The notes: generated by a model from the letters alone, not told the origin. A stretch of DNA of 64,000 bases from Rhizobium sp. AQ_MP (GCF_014237835.1 NZ_JACJVI010000010.1:62001-126000); one strand, 5' to 3'. Numbered from the stretch's first letter, positions 10,115 to 18,419 are shown. Made by a program: numbers and translations.

Positions 10115-10142
10115 TTGATATCTATGTAGTTTCGTAGATACT
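10115..10142 (+). promoter_or_regulatory. Promoter with overlapping palindromic operator upstream of sqr
   Basis: TTGATA (10115-10120) and GATACT (10137-10142) are separated by 16 bases. The spacer holds an inverted repeat, ATCTATG-N6-CGTAGAT with one mismatch (about 10120-10139), and further GTAG/CTAC half-sites extend left to GTCTAC at 10109. An operator between -35 and -10 suggests repression, in the way ArsR-family sulfur sensors control such genes. No regulator gene is adjacent, so the regulator is unknown. Confidence 0.45.
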
Positions 10143-10169
10143 GGCTCCACCGAAAATGGAGGAGCCATC

Positions 10170-11456
10170 ATGAAACGCATTGCAGTTCTGGGAGCCGGGC
10201 TTGGCGGCACCATCATGGCCTATGAATTGAGGGACCGACTGGGTCGGGAGGTCGAGATTCATCTTCTGAGCAAGGGCGCGACCTATTCCTTTGTACCGTC
10301 CAATCCATGGGTCGCTGTCGGCTGGCGGGGGCGCGAGGAGATCGAGGTGGATCTGCGCCCTGCCTGCGCTAAACGCAACGTCACCCTCCATCCCCAGGGA
10401 GCCGCCCGTGTTCATCCGGCAGAGAACCGCGTGGAAATGGCGGACGGAACCAGCCTGGAATACGACTGCCTCGTCATCGCAACCGGTCCAGACCTGGCTT
10501 TCGACGAAATCGAAGGCTTTGGCCCGCACCATCACACCCAGTCCGTCTGCCACATCGACCACGCGCTGGCCGCCAAACAGGCCTTCGACAAGCTCGTTGC
10601 CAAGCCCGGGCCCGTCGTGATCGGCGCTGTCCAGGGCGCCTCATGCTTCGGTCCGGCCTATGAATTCGCCTTCATTCTCGACAAGGCGCTGCGCGACGCC
10701 AAGATCCGCGACCGGGTGCCGATGACCTTCGTCACCTCGGAGCCCTATATAGGTCATCTCGGCCTCGACGGCGTCGGCGACACCAAGGGCCTGCTCGAAA
10801 GCGCGCTGCGCTCCAAGCACATCAAATGGGTGACCAATGCCCGGGTCAGCCGCTTCGAAGGCGACAAGGTCGTTGCAGAGGAGATCAACGAAGACGGCTC
10901 GGTCAAGGCAACCCACGAAATCCCGTCGGTCTATACCATGATGCTGCCCGCCTTTCGTGGCGTGGAAGCGATCAGGGGTATCGAGGGCCTCACCAATCCG
11001 CGCGGTTTCGTTCTGGTCGACAAGCATCAGCAGAACCCGACCTACAAGAACGTCTTCTCCGTCGGTGTCTGCGTCGCCATCCCGCCGATGGGCAAGACGC
11101 CCGTCCCGGTCGGCGTGCCCAAGACCGGCTTCATGATCGAATCCATGGTAACCGCCACCGCCCACAACATTGCCAATCTGATTGCCGGCGAAGAAGCCAA
11201 CGCTCAAGGCACCTGGAATGCGGTCTGCCTCGCCGATTTCGGTGATGGCGGCATCGCCTTTGTCGCCCAGCCACAATTGCCCCCGCGCAACGTCAACTGG
11301 TCTTCCCAGGGCAAGTGGGTTCACGCAGCCAAGATCGGCTTCGAGAAATACTTCCTCTACAAGGTCAAGCTCGGGAAATCCGAACCTTTCTACGAAAAGC
11401 TCGCGCTCCAGGCCCTTGGCATCGACAAGCTCAAGGCCGTGAGTTTCGACGCCTGA
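10170..11456 (+). CDS. sqr: Sulfide:quinone oxidoreductase-type flavoprotein
   Basis: A 428-residue FAD protein of the sulfide:quinone oxidoreductase / flavocytochrome c family. The dinucleotide motif VLGAGLGG opens the protein, ATGPDL follows near residue 104, and the three redox-active cysteines expected of a true SQR are in place at C127 (SVCHID), C159 (GASCFGP) and C353 (AVCLADFG). It would oxidise sulfide to polysulfide at the membrane and pass electrons to quinone. ATG 10170 follows GGAGGAG at 7-bp spacing. Hydrophobic C-terminal residues (about 385-415) are the usual membrane anchor. No persulfide dioxygenase or rhodanese gene is adjacent. Confidence 0.88.
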   Translation: MKRIAVLGAGLGGTIMAYELRDRLGREVEIHLLSKGATYSFVPSNPWVAVGWRGREEIEVDLRPACAKRNVTLHPQGAARVHPAENRVEMADGTSLEYDCLVIATGPDLAFDEIEGFGPHHHTQSVCHIDHALAAKQAFDKLVAKPGPVVIGAVQGASCFGPAYEFAFILDKALRDAKIRDRVPMTFVTSEPYIGHLGLDGVGDTKGLLESALRSKHIKWVTNARVSRFEGDKVVAEEINEDGSVKATHEIPSVYTMMLPAFRGVEAIRGIEGLTNPRGFVLVDKHQQNPTYKNVFSVGVCVAIPPMGKTPVPVGVPKTGFMIESMVTATAHNIANLIAGEEANAQGTWNAVCLADFGDGGIAFVAQPQLPPRNVNWSSQGKWVHAAKIGFEKYFLYKVKLGKSEPFYEKLALQALGIDKLKAVSFDA

Positions 11457-11510
11457 GCCGGTTCCGCAAATGTGTCGCACGGTTTTGCGATGAGAACCTG
11501 CGACGAGAAA

Positions 11511-11573
11511 AAGACGCTCGGCGGATGAGACATCGCCGTGCCAGCGATTCATCCGCTGAAACGCCGGCGTCTT
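11511..11573 (+). terminator. Extended imperfect hairpin after sqr
   Basis: AAGACGC...GGCGGATGA pairs with TCATCCGC...GCGTCTT around a central loop, followed by CTTCTTC. It lies 55 bases after the sqr stop and may end that transcript; the pyrimidine tract is poor in T, so this is tentative. Confidence 0.35.
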
Positions 11574-11680
11574 CTTCAAAACTTCGTCAGGAGGCGCCGT
11601 CAGCCTCGAACCGCCCTTGCAGCTGCCGTGTCAGCTCCCATCTTCACGACAAAAGACGCGCGAGGAAGAGGGAAGCGACG

Positions 11681-12823
11681 ATGCCGAGACTGACCCGGAA
11701 GACCAGCCTGTTGATTGGCCCCCTTTTGGCCACGGCGCTCGCGCTTACTGCCAATGCGCAGGAGAGCCGCGAACATCGGGCCCGAGACGTCACGCTCAAT
11801 GTGTCAAGTGTGGCGAGCGGCCTTGAGCATCCCTGGTCCGTCGAGGTTCTGCCGGACGGCGCCTATATCGTCACGGAACGTCCCGGACGCATGCGCATCA
11901 TCCGCGACGGTGAAGTCGGTCGCCCGCTGGGCGGCCTGCCGAGGATCGCAGCTGTCGGTCAGGGTGGCCTGCTCGATGTCGCGCTCTCTCCGGACTTCGC
12001 CGAAACCCGACGTCTTTTCTTTACCGCAGCCGTCCCCGGCCCTGGTGGCCAGGGCACCGGCGTGTTCTCCGCCCGCCTCAGCGCGAACGAACGGCGCCTC
12101 GAGGATGTCCGCCGGATATTTCTCATGAACAAGCTGACCGGCACCGGCCAGCATTTCGGTTCGCGGATCGCCATTGCCGCCGATGGCAGCCTGTTCTTTG
12201 GCATCGGCGATCGCGGCGACGAGGACCGTGCCCAGGATCCGGCCGATCACGCCGGCAAGATCATGCGGATCAATGCTGATGGCACGCCCTCTTCCGCCAA
12301 TCCCGGTGGACAGACCCTTCCCGAAGTCTGGTCCAGCGGCCACCGCAATCCGCAGGGCATTGTCATCGATCCGGCAGACAACAGGCTCTACACCGTCGAG
12401 CATGGCGCGCGTGGTGGCGACGAGATCAACGCCCCCGAAGCGGGCAACAATTACGGCTGGCCGGTCATCTCCTACGGCAAGCATTACTCCGGCGCTGAAA
12501 TTGGCATTGGCCAGTCCGCCGATGGCTACGAACAGCCCCTCCACTACTGGGACCCCTCGATCGCGCCCGGAGCGCTGGCGGTCTATCGTGGTTCGATGTT
12601 CCCCGAATGGGAGGGCGACTTCCTGGTCGCGGCCTTGAAGTATCAGCTCGTCGCGCGCATCGAACGCGAGGGTGATGGTTCGATCGGCACGGAAGAACGC
12701 ATGCTGGAGGGCGAGTATGGTCGGATCCGCGACGTTAAGGTCGCTCCCGACGGTTCGATCCTCCTAGTCACCGATGAGGAAGATGGTCAGTTGCTGCGGA
12801 TCACCCGCGGCGGAGACAGCTGA
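11681..12823 (+). CDS. PQQ-dependent sugar dehydrogenase (second paralogue)
   Basis: A 380-residue exported protein of the same soluble aldose dehydrogenase family as the gene at 6201. The start at 11681 follows GAGGAAGAGGGAAGCG and opens a signal peptide ending near ALTANAQ; the open frame continues far upstream without a better start. Motifs repeat those of the paralogue: LEHPWSVEVLPDGAYIVTE, GQGGLLDVALSPDF, GQHFGSRIAIAADGSLFFGIGDRGD, GHRNPQGIVIDP, VEHGARGGDEIN and GNNYGWPVISYG. It lacks the Gln/Pro-rich linker of the first copy. PQQ supply or uptake is needed; no pqq genes are in the window. Confidence 0.92.
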   Translation: MPRLTRKTSLLIGPLLATALALTANAQESREHRARDVTLNVSSVASGLEHPWSVEVLPDGAYIVTERPGRMRIIRDGEVGRPLGGLPRIAAVGQGGLLDVALSPDFAETRRLFFTAAVPGPGGQGTGVFSARLSANERRLEDVRRIFLMNKLTGTGQHFGSRIAIAADGSLFFGIGDRGDEDRAQDPADHAGKIMRINADGTPSSANPGGQTLPEVWSSGHRNPQGIVIDPADNRLYTVEHGARGGDEINAPEAGNNYGWPVISYGKHYSGAEIGIGQSADGYEQPLHYWDPSIAPGALAVYRGSMFPEWEGDFLVAALKYQLVARIEREGDGSIGTEERMLEGEYGRIRDVKVAPDGSILLVTDEEDGQLLRITRGGDS

Positions 12824-13361
12824 GCCCCCACGGCCGCGCGTCATTTTTGGATGCAATATGCGCGGTAAGCCTCACCTCCAGGTGATGTGAAGGACGTTTT
12901 TATGATCACGGCGGAATCGAACACGGAAAATTTTCTGCCGCAAAACTCCGTGTTCGCAGCTGCTTTTCCTTCAATCTCCATCGCAGGCGATGCAAATTTT
13001 CGCCAAAACGGCATCACAGCTCTTGCAGAAGCAGCGAATCGCCACGTTTGCACTGAAAACCAAGGACTCTCGCCGCCGAGACGGTTAAAACTTTCGCTTG
13101 CCAATTTCCATCAAACCAAGCACTCTTCGCGTGTTCGGGCAATTTTGCGAGCATGGGAAGACCTATAAATGAGTGCGCGCCGGGGACGCTATAACAACCC
13201 CGGGCAGTCGAACGTCAGAAGATGACAACATCATCTGTGGTTAGACTGCGGTAACAGGGCCCCTTTCCTCCAATATCGACAAATGCCTGTCGCTCACCCG
13301 CTTGCGGGTACATTGCAATGCTGCCCCGCCGAATACGGGCAGAGAGAAAAGGACCTGACGC
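12824..13361. other. 538-bp gap before the cold-shock gene
   Basis: Lower in GC than its neighbours. It holds one doubtful small ORF (12902-13168, listed separately), a TATAAC hexamer near 13190 flanked by a CCGGGG / CCCCGG repeat, and a small GATGA-N5-TCATC hairpin near 13220. The last ~170 bases are probably promoter and long 5' leader of the cold-shock gene, a usual site of cold-responsive RNA structure. Nothing else is recognisable. Confidence 0.4.
12902..13168 (+). CDS. Doubtful small ORF, 88 aa
   Basis: ATG 12902 has GAAGGA seven bases upstream, and the frame runs 88 codons to TAA. Composition is mixed, third-position GC is lower than in neighbouring genes, and no motif or hydrophobic segment is seen. 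It could be a recently acquired gene or chance. I do not recognise it. Confidence 0.2.
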   Translation: MITAESNTENFLPQNSVFAAAFPSISIAGDANFRQNGITALAEAANRHVCTENQGLSPPRRLKLSLANFHQTKHSSRVRAILRAWEDL

Positions 13362-13577
13362 ATGGCCGAGACTGGCACTGTAAAATTCTTCAATACCGAC
13401 AAGGGCTTTGGTTTCATCAAGCCCGACAATGGCGGCGCGGACATCTTCGTCCACATTTCCGCCGTTCAGGCATCGGGCCTGTCGGGTCTGACCGAAAACC
13501 AGAAGGTCAGCTTCGACACCGAACCCGATCGCCGTGGCAAGGGCCCTAAGGCCGTAAACCTGCAGATTTCCGGCTGA
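13362..13577 (+). CDS. Cold-shock protein, CspA family
   Basis: A 71-residue single cold-shock domain. RNP1 (KGFGFIKP, residues 15-22) and RNP2 (DIFVHISAV, about 30-38) are intact, with the usual GTVKFFN start. It binds single-stranded RNA/DNA as an RNA chaperone. It is monocistronic, with a long upstream leader and a perfect intrinsic terminator 27 bases after the stop. Confidence 0.96.
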   Translation: MAETGTVKFFNTDKGFGFIKPDNGGADIFVHISAVQASGLSGLTENQKVSFDTEPDRRGKGPKAVNLQISG

Positions 13578-13604
13578 CTTCACCCGGTTTTCTACGAATT
13601 GCGG

Positions 13605-13628
13605 CCCGGCATTTTTGCCGGGTTTTTT
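13605..13628 (+). terminator. Intrinsic terminator of the cold-shock gene
   Basis: CCCGGC-ATTTTT-GCCGGG followed by six T. A textbook rho-independent terminator. Confidence 0.9.
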
Positions 13629-13733
13629 CGTTCAGCCTCCGTTCAGGCACCACCTCGTAGATTGCGATCATCGCCGATGGCCCGAACAGCCAATACCGGT
13701 AAATGAGATTTCGCTAGGTCGAGGAACGACGTC

Positions 13734-14186
13734 ATGATGAAATTTGCGCAACACGCTCTTCTCGCGGCTGCAGTGACCCTGACGCCCATGGCCGCAGCAA
13801 CCCAGGCGGAAGCCGGCGACCGTTATTATCGCGACCGGGGCGACGACGCGCTGGCCCTTGGGGTCATCGGTCTTGCAACCGGCATGATCGTCGGCTCGGC
13901 GATCGCCAGTCCGCCGCCACAGCGCCGCGTCTACATCGATCGCCCCGTCTCGGTCTATGACGAGCCCGGCTACTACGTCGACGATTACCCGCCGCCGCCG
14001 CCGCGTCACACCTATCGCCCGCGTCCCGTGTATCAGAAGCCGCGTCCCGTCTATCAGTCCTACGGGATCGAACCCTGGACCGGCGCATGGTACGACTACT
14101 GCTCGCAGCGCTATCGCAGTTTCAACCCTCGCACCGGTACTTTCGTCGGCTACGACGGCCGAACCCACTTCTGCACCGCCGGCTGA
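13734..14186 (+). CDS. BA14K family exported protein
   Basis: A 150-residue protein with a signal peptide (about residues 1-27, ending TQAEA). A glycine/alanine-rich hydrophobic segment (about 43-61, LGVIGLATGMIVGSAIA) precedes a Pro/Tyr/Arg-rich middle. The C-terminal BA14K domain holds the pattern CSQRYRSFNPRTGTFVGYDG ending HFC. The two cysteines likely form a disulfide. The Brucella founder is an immunoreactive lectin-like protein; the role in rhizobia is unclear. The family is nearly restricted to Hyphomicrobiales, which supports the taxonomic call. Confidence 0.9.
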   Translation: MMKFAQHALLAAAVTLTPMAAATQAEAGDRYYRDRGDDALALGVIGLATGMIVGSAIASPPPQRRVYIDRPVSVYDEPGYYVDDYPPPPPRHTYRPRPVYQKPRPVYQSYGIEPWTGAWYDYCSQRYRSFNPRTGTFVGYDGRTHFCTAG

Positions 14187-14208
14187 GCCAGCGTTTCACA
14201 CCCGAAGG

Positions 14209-14235
14209 AAAAGCGCCGAAACCCGGCGCTTTTCT
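14209..14235. terminator. Bidirectional terminator between BA14K and the MBL hydrolase
   Basis: AAAAGCGCCG / CGGCGCTTTT hairpin with a five-base loop between convergent genes; A-run on the left and T-run on the right serve both strands. Confidence 0.85.
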
Positions 14236-14238
14236 TGT

Positions 14239-14883
14239 CTAGAGACCTTGGATGAACGGATTGGACCGCCTTTCGTCCCCGATCCGGCTTCCCGGGCCAT
14301 GGCCGCAAATGAACCCCACGTCATCTCCGAGCGGCAGCACCTTGTCACGGATTGAGTTCAGCAGCGTCTGATGATCGCCACCCGGCAGGTCGGTGCGCCC
14401 CACGGAGCCGTTGAACAGCACGTCGCCCAGATGCGCGAACTTCTGGCCACGGTTGAAATAGATGACATGCCCCGGCGCATGGCCTGGGCAATGATAGACC
14501 TCGAATGCGTGATCCCCGAAACGGACCGTGTCGCCATCCTCCAGCCACTGATCCGGAACGACGCTGCGCAGGCCGGTAATTCCATAGCTGGCCGCCTGCG
14601 TCTCGATCCGCTGCAAAAGCGGCAGGTCGTCCTTGTGAGGACCGATGATGGTGAGCCCCGTCTTTTCCTTGAGTTCGGCAGCGCCTCCGGCGTGGTCCAG
14701 ATGCCCATGGGTCAGCCAGATCGCCTTCAAGTTCAGTTTATTCTCGGCGATCACCTGCAATATCACGTCCACGTCCCCGCCTGGGTCAACGATGACGCCT
14801 TCGCGCGTTTCATCGTCGAAGAGGATGGTGCAATTCTGCTGGAACGGGGTGACAGGAATGATACCCGCTTGAATCTGGCCCAT
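14239..14883 (-). CDS. MBL-fold metallo-hydrolase (glyoxalase II-like)
   Basis: A 214-residue metallo-beta-lactamase-fold hydrolase. The binuclear metal motif THGHLDHAGG (about residues 58-67) is intact, followed by the downstream ligands in CPGHAPGH, HLGDVLF and CGHGPGS. This short form without the C-terminal helical domain of classic glyoxalase II resembles YcbL-type hydrolases that act on S-lactoylglutathione or related thioesters. Soluble and cytoplasmic. Substrate uncertain. Confidence 0.9.
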   Translation of the reverse strand: MGQIQAGIIPVTPFQQNCTILFDDETREGVIVDPGGDVDVILQVIAENKLNLKAIWLTHGHLDHAGGAAELKEKTGLTIIGPHKDDLPLLQRIETQAASYGITGLRSVVPDQWLEDGDTVRFGDHAFEVYHCPGHAPGHVIYFNRGQKFAHLGDVLFNGSVGRTDLPGGDHQTLLNSIRDKVLPLGDDVGFICGHGPGSRIGDERRSNPFIQGL

Positions 14884-14958
14884 TGGCTCGCTGTCCTTCT
14901 ATCACTGCGACAAGCGCCTTAGCATGCCGGGCAAGCGAGAGAAACCGATCAAAGACGG

Positions 14959-15123
14959 TCAGCGGGACAGTCCATAGACCTGTGATACGGGTGAGTTCGG
15001 CAGCAGGGAAGCCTGAGCGACGAGAAAGCTTGCCACCACCAGCTTGGCTGTGAAGACGACGATGGCAACGGGACGCAGACTGGAATTGCGGGAAATCTGG
15101 GTTGTATGGTCACGGTCCATCAT
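14959..15123 (-). CDS. Small single-helix membrane protein, 54 aa
   Basis: A 54-codon frame starting at ATG 15123, with the strong ribosome-binding site GGAGAGAGGA eight bases upstream. The product begins MMDRDHTTQISRN, has one hydrophobic segment (about residues 17-40, LRPVAIVVFTAKLVVASFLV) and a short polar tail ending YGLSR. It is likely a one-helix inner-membrane protein. The family is not recognised. It lies 75 bp upstream of the MBL hydrolase on the same strand and could share its transcript. Confidence 0.6.
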   Translation of the reverse strand: MMDRDHTTQISRNSSLRPVAIVVFTAKLVVASFLVAQASLLPNSPVSQVYGLSR

Positions 15124-15433
15124 GGCACGAATCCTCTCTCCTTCGGCGAGCCTGGCCGAAACGGCTTGTCCGGGGCTTGTGATTGATCAGTGACAGGGTA
15201 ACGACCATGGCCGCCAGAGGTTTCCTGACAGATGTCTAAGCTGTGCGATCTCAGTAAATTTGTTGGAAATCTGCTACACTTGCGCATAGTTTTGCCCGCG
15301 TGTCCTGCCAGGGAGGCGAGGATGAACGGCTGGTTGCTGCAATGGACCGGCCGAGGGGGAAGCATCGCCCCTGGGCGATGAATGAGAAACCGGTGGTGGC
15401 GCAGCTTCAGCGCGCCCGCATCGGAGGAAAGGA
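15124..15433. other. Divergent promoter region, 310 bp
   Basis: No convincing gene. The region separates the small membrane protein (minus) from the MarR-type gene (plus) and must hold both promoters. A TACACT hexamer near 15280 and an AGGCGAGG near the right end are visible, and GGAGGAAAGG precedes the MarR start. No clear palindromic operator is seen. Confidence 0.4.
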
Positions 15434-15958
15434 ATGACGAGCGTGGCCCGACAGTCTGCGACGAAGACTGCCAAGAAAATCCTGCCGGACCTGCCGGTGG
15501 TCGATGACAAGTCGATCGACTTCGAAACCATCGAGAATCTGTTTTTCGCCTATCGTGATTTCGTATCCGATCCCGATGCCATTCTGGCAAAACTTGGTTA
15601 TGGTCGCGCCCACCATCGGGTCGTCCATTTCGTCAGCCGCCGCCCGGGCATGACGGTCGCAGACCTGCTCGGCATCCTGCAGATCACCAAGCAGAGCCTC
15701 GCGCGCGTGCTCAAGGAACTGATCGACAGCGGCTATATCCGCCAGATGGCCGGCCCTGCCGACCGCCGCCAGCGCCGCCTCTACCCCACGCTTGCCGGCC
15801 GCGAACTGTCGCTCGCCCTCTCCGATCCCCAGTCGCGCCGCATCGCCCACGCCATGGAGGGCATGACGGCCGATCAGCGGGCCACGGTGCGGCGTTTCCT
15901 GGAAGGCATGCAGAAGCAGACCGTGACCCAGCCTCACGAAACGGATGGAGCCGATTGA
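15434..15958 (+). CDS. petP: MarR family transcriptional regulator (PetP-like)
   Basis: A 174-residue winged-helix regulator. The DNA-binding core is at about residues 70-125: GMTVADLLGILQITKQSLARVLKELI with the wing PADRRQRRLYPT. It lies directly upstream of an OmpR-type response regulator with a 1-bp gap, the arrangement of petP-petR in Rhodobacter capsulatus, where the pair sits upstream of and influences petABC. Here petABC is about 31 kb away, so the name rests on the pairing and family, not position. ATG 15434 follows GGAGGAAAGG. Confidence 0.8.
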   Translation: MTSVARQSATKTAKKILPDLPVVDDKSIDFETIENLFFAYRDFVSDPDAILAKLGYGRAHHRVVHFVSRRPGMTVADLLGILQITKQSLARVLKELIDSGYIRQMAGPADRRQRRLYPTLAGRELSLALSDPQSRRIAHAMEGMTADQRATVRRFLEGMQKQTVTQPHETDGAD

Positions 15959-15959
15959 C

Positions 15960-16661
15960 GTGTCGAAGAAGATTGAGCTCACCGATGACGCACCGCACCT
16001 TCTGGTGGTCGATGACGACACGCGAATTCGCGATCTGCTGCACCGCTTCCTGACCGAAAAGGGGTTTAGGGTCTCCGTTGCCGCCGATGCTGCAGAAGCG
16101 CGGCGCAAGTTGACAGGCCTGAGCTTCGATCTCCTGGTCCTCGACGTGATGATGCCGGGCGAATCCGGCCTGTCGCTCACCCAGAGCCTGTCCGACGAGA
16201 ATCGCGTGCCGATCATCCTGCTGACCGCCCGCTCGGAGGCCGACAGTCGCATTGCAGGTCTCGAAGCCGGTGCGGACGATTATCTCGCAAAACCCTTCGA
16301 CCCGCGCGAACTGGTGCTCAGGATCAACAACATCCTGAAGCGTAACATGAACCCGGACGCCCCGAAGATCGAACAGGTGATGTTCGGCCCCTATACCTTC
16401 TCCATTCTGCGCAAGGAACTGCGCAAGGGCGCCGAGATCATCCGCCTCACCGATCGCGAGCAGGACATCATGTTCCTCTTTGCCACCCGAGCCGGTGATA
16501 CGATCCCGCGGCACGAACTCGTCGGCAACGATGCCGAGGTCGGCGAACGCACCATCGACGTTCAGATCAACCGCCTGAGGCGCAAGATCGAGGATGACCC
16601 GGCCAATCCGGTCTGGCTGCAGACGGTGCGCGGCATCGGCTACCGCCTGAGCATGGACTGA
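15960..16661 (+). CDS. petR: OmpR/PhoB-type response regulator (PetR-like)
   Basis: A two-domain response regulator, 233 residues from GTG 15960 (an overlapping ATG at 15945 would give 238). GTG is preferred because GGATGGAG lies nine bases upstream while the ATG has no clear site. The receiver domain has the acidic pocket VVDDDTRIRD, the phospho-acceptor Asp in VLDVMMPG and the Lys in LAKPFDP. The C-terminal winged helix ends VQINRLRRKI...WLQTVRGIGYRLSMD, typical of the OmpR class. A histidine kinase follows 43 bp downstream and is the likely partner. Confidence 0.9.
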   Translation: MSKKIELTDDAPHLLVVDDDTRIRDLLHRFLTEKGFRVSVAADAAEARRKLTGLSFDLLVLDVMMPGESGLSLTQSLSDENRVPIILLTARSEADSRIAGLEAGADDYLAKPFDPRELVLRINNILKRNMNPDAPKIEQVMFGPYTFSILRKELRKGAEIIRLTDREQDIMFLFATRAGDTIPRHELVGNDAEVGERTIDVQINRLRRKIEDDPANPVWLQTVRGIGYRLSMD

Positions 16662-16704
16662 GGCTGCGGTAAGGGCGCAAAAAGCGTCGAGGAAGTGTGA
16701 GAAC

Positions 16705-18087
16705 ATGACGCTGTTCGATCAGATTCGGCGGGATCAAGACCGCAGTCCGGCGACAGGCCTCAAAGGTCTGTTCCGCTGGCTGCGCCACCGCTTGCCGACG
16801 GGTCTCTACGCGCGCTCGCTGCTGATCATCATCCTGCCGATGCTGATCCTCCAGACCGTCGTCGCCTTCGTGTTCATGGAGCGCCACTGGCAGCTCGTCA
16901 CCGAGCGCCTCTCCGAGGCGGTCACGCGCGACATAGCCGCCGTGATCGAACTTCTTCAACGTTATCCGGATGAGCAAGATTTCGCCCAGATCGCCGATGT
17001 CGCCGCCAACCGTCTGAACCTGATGGTCTCCGTCGACCCGGGCACCGAATTACCCTCCCCGCGACCACGCCCCTTCTTTTCGATCCTCGACCAGATCCTG
17101 TCGGACGAGATTGCCGAACAGATCCGCCGTCCGTTCTGGATCGATACGGTTGGCACCTCACGCCTCGTTGAGATCCGCATCGTCGTTGACGACAAGACCC
17201 TGCGCATCTTCGCGCCCCGCAATTCGGCCTATGCCTCCAACACTCACATCTTCCTCGTCTGGATGGTCTCGACAGCGCTCGTGCTGATCGCCATCTCCAT
17301 TCTCTTCCTGCGCGGGCAGATCCGTCCAATCCTCGCTCTGGCCAACGCGGCCGAGAGCTTCGGCAAGGGCCAGCGCCCTCCGGAAGACTTCTCGCCCCGT
17401 GGCGCCGACGAAGTGAGGCGGGCGGGTCTCGCCTTCATTCTCATGCGCGAGCGCATCGAGCGCCAGATGGAGCAGCGCACTGCCATGCTCGCCGGCGTCA
17501 GCCACGATCTTCGCACCATTCTCACCCGCTTCCGGCTGCAACTGGCGCTCGCCGGTGACGGTCCGGAGATCGACAGCCTCAACCATGACATCGACGACAT
17601 GCAGAGCATGCTCGAGGGCTATCTCGATTTTGCCAAGGGAGAGGTCGAGGAGGATGTCGGCACGTTGGATCTGCGCGATCTCTTCCAACGGATCGCCACC
17701 GACTTCGCCCTGCACGAACGCGCTTTGACTTGGAAGCTCGACGGCAATCCGATGGTGCATGTGCGCCCGAACGCTTTCACGCGCCTGGTGACCAACCTTG
17801 CATCCAATTCACGCCGCTATGCAAACCGCCTCGATATCGACGCGCGCCATACGGCAAAATGGCTGATCATCGTCTTCGATGACGACGGCCCCGGCATTCC
17901 GAAGCAATCCCGCGACGACGTCTTCAAGCCCTTCTACCGGCTCGACGAAGCCCGCAATCTCGACGCCTCCGGCACCGGCCTTGGCCTCGCCATCGCCCGC
18001 GACATAGCCCGCAGTCACGGCGGCAATGTCACGCTCGACGATAGTCCGCTCGGCGGCCTGAGGGCGACGATCCGCGTACCGGTCTGA
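16705..18087 (+). CDS. HAMP-domain sensor histidine kinase (EnvZ-like)
   Basis: A 460-residue inner-membrane kinase. Transmembrane segments lie at about residues 37-58 and 182-203, with a periplasmic sensor region of about 120 residues between them, a HAMP linker (204-260), the phospho-acceptor His267 in AGVSHDLRTILTRF and a C-terminal ATPase domain: N box NLASNSRRYANR, G1 DDDGPGIP and G2 GTGLGLAI. It forms a three-gene operon with the MarR regulator and response regulator. The signal is unknown. Confidence 0.92.
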   Translation: MTLFDQIRRDQDRSPATGLKGLFRWLRHRLPTGLYARSLLIIILPMLILQTVVAFVFMERHWQLVTERLSEAVTRDIAAVIELLQRYPDEQDFAQIADVAANRLNLMVSVDPGTELPSPRPRPFFSILDQILSDEIAEQIRRPFWIDTVGTSRLVEIRIVVDDKTLRIFAPRNSAYASNTHIFLVWMVSTALVLIAISILFLRGQIRPILALANAAESFGKGQRPPEDFSPRGADEVRRAGLAFILMRERIERQMEQRTAMLAGVSHDLRTILTRFRLQLALAGDGPEIDSLNHDIDDMQSMLEGYLDFAKGEVEEDVGTLDLRDLFQRIATDFALHERALTWKLDGNPMVHVRPNAFTRLVTNLASNSRRYANRLDIDARHTAKWLIIVFDDDGPGIPKQSRDDVFKPFYRLDEARNLDASGTGLGLAIARDIARSHGGNVTLDDSPLGGLRATIRVPV

Positions 18088-18151
18088 CATTAAAAAGCAT
18101 AAAGGGCCATGCAGGCCCCCATTCGACATTCCGGCAGTGGAGACAAGGATC

Positions 18152-18419
18152 TAATACCAAGTGTCGATGATAAGAACCGATAGGATGGCTTATTGTGGGT
18201 TTCTGGCTAGGCGCGGCGCGCAGGTCGATGCTGTCGCATCGGCCAAGCGACGCAACAACGCCAGGGGCCCACAATAAGCCACCTTTGGTCGGCTTCCCGC
18301 CCATTCTGGCGTCGTCGAGCTCCTTGACCGATGCGTCAGCATCGCCCTTCGGACCTCTCCTAGCCAGAAAGGACGGTCGAGCCGATCCTATGGGTTCCTA
18401 TCATCGACACTTGGTATTA
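18152..18419. repeat. 268-bp palindromic intergenic element, copy 1
   Basis: A non-coding repeat bounded by TAATACCAAGTGTC and its exact complement GACACTTGGTATTA. The terminal inverted repeat extends inward about 34 bases with two mismatches. Inside are nested pairs: GGCTTATTGTGGG with CCCACAATAAGCC, TTTCTGGCTAGG with CCTAGCCAGAAA, and GATGCTGTCGCATCGG with a one-mismatch complement. A second copy at 54180-54447 has the same length and about 16 differences with no indels. TA flanks both ends, as expected of IS630/mariner-type MITEs, but no transposase is present. It lies between convergent genes and its right end overlaps the csaA stop codon. Confidence 0.9.
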
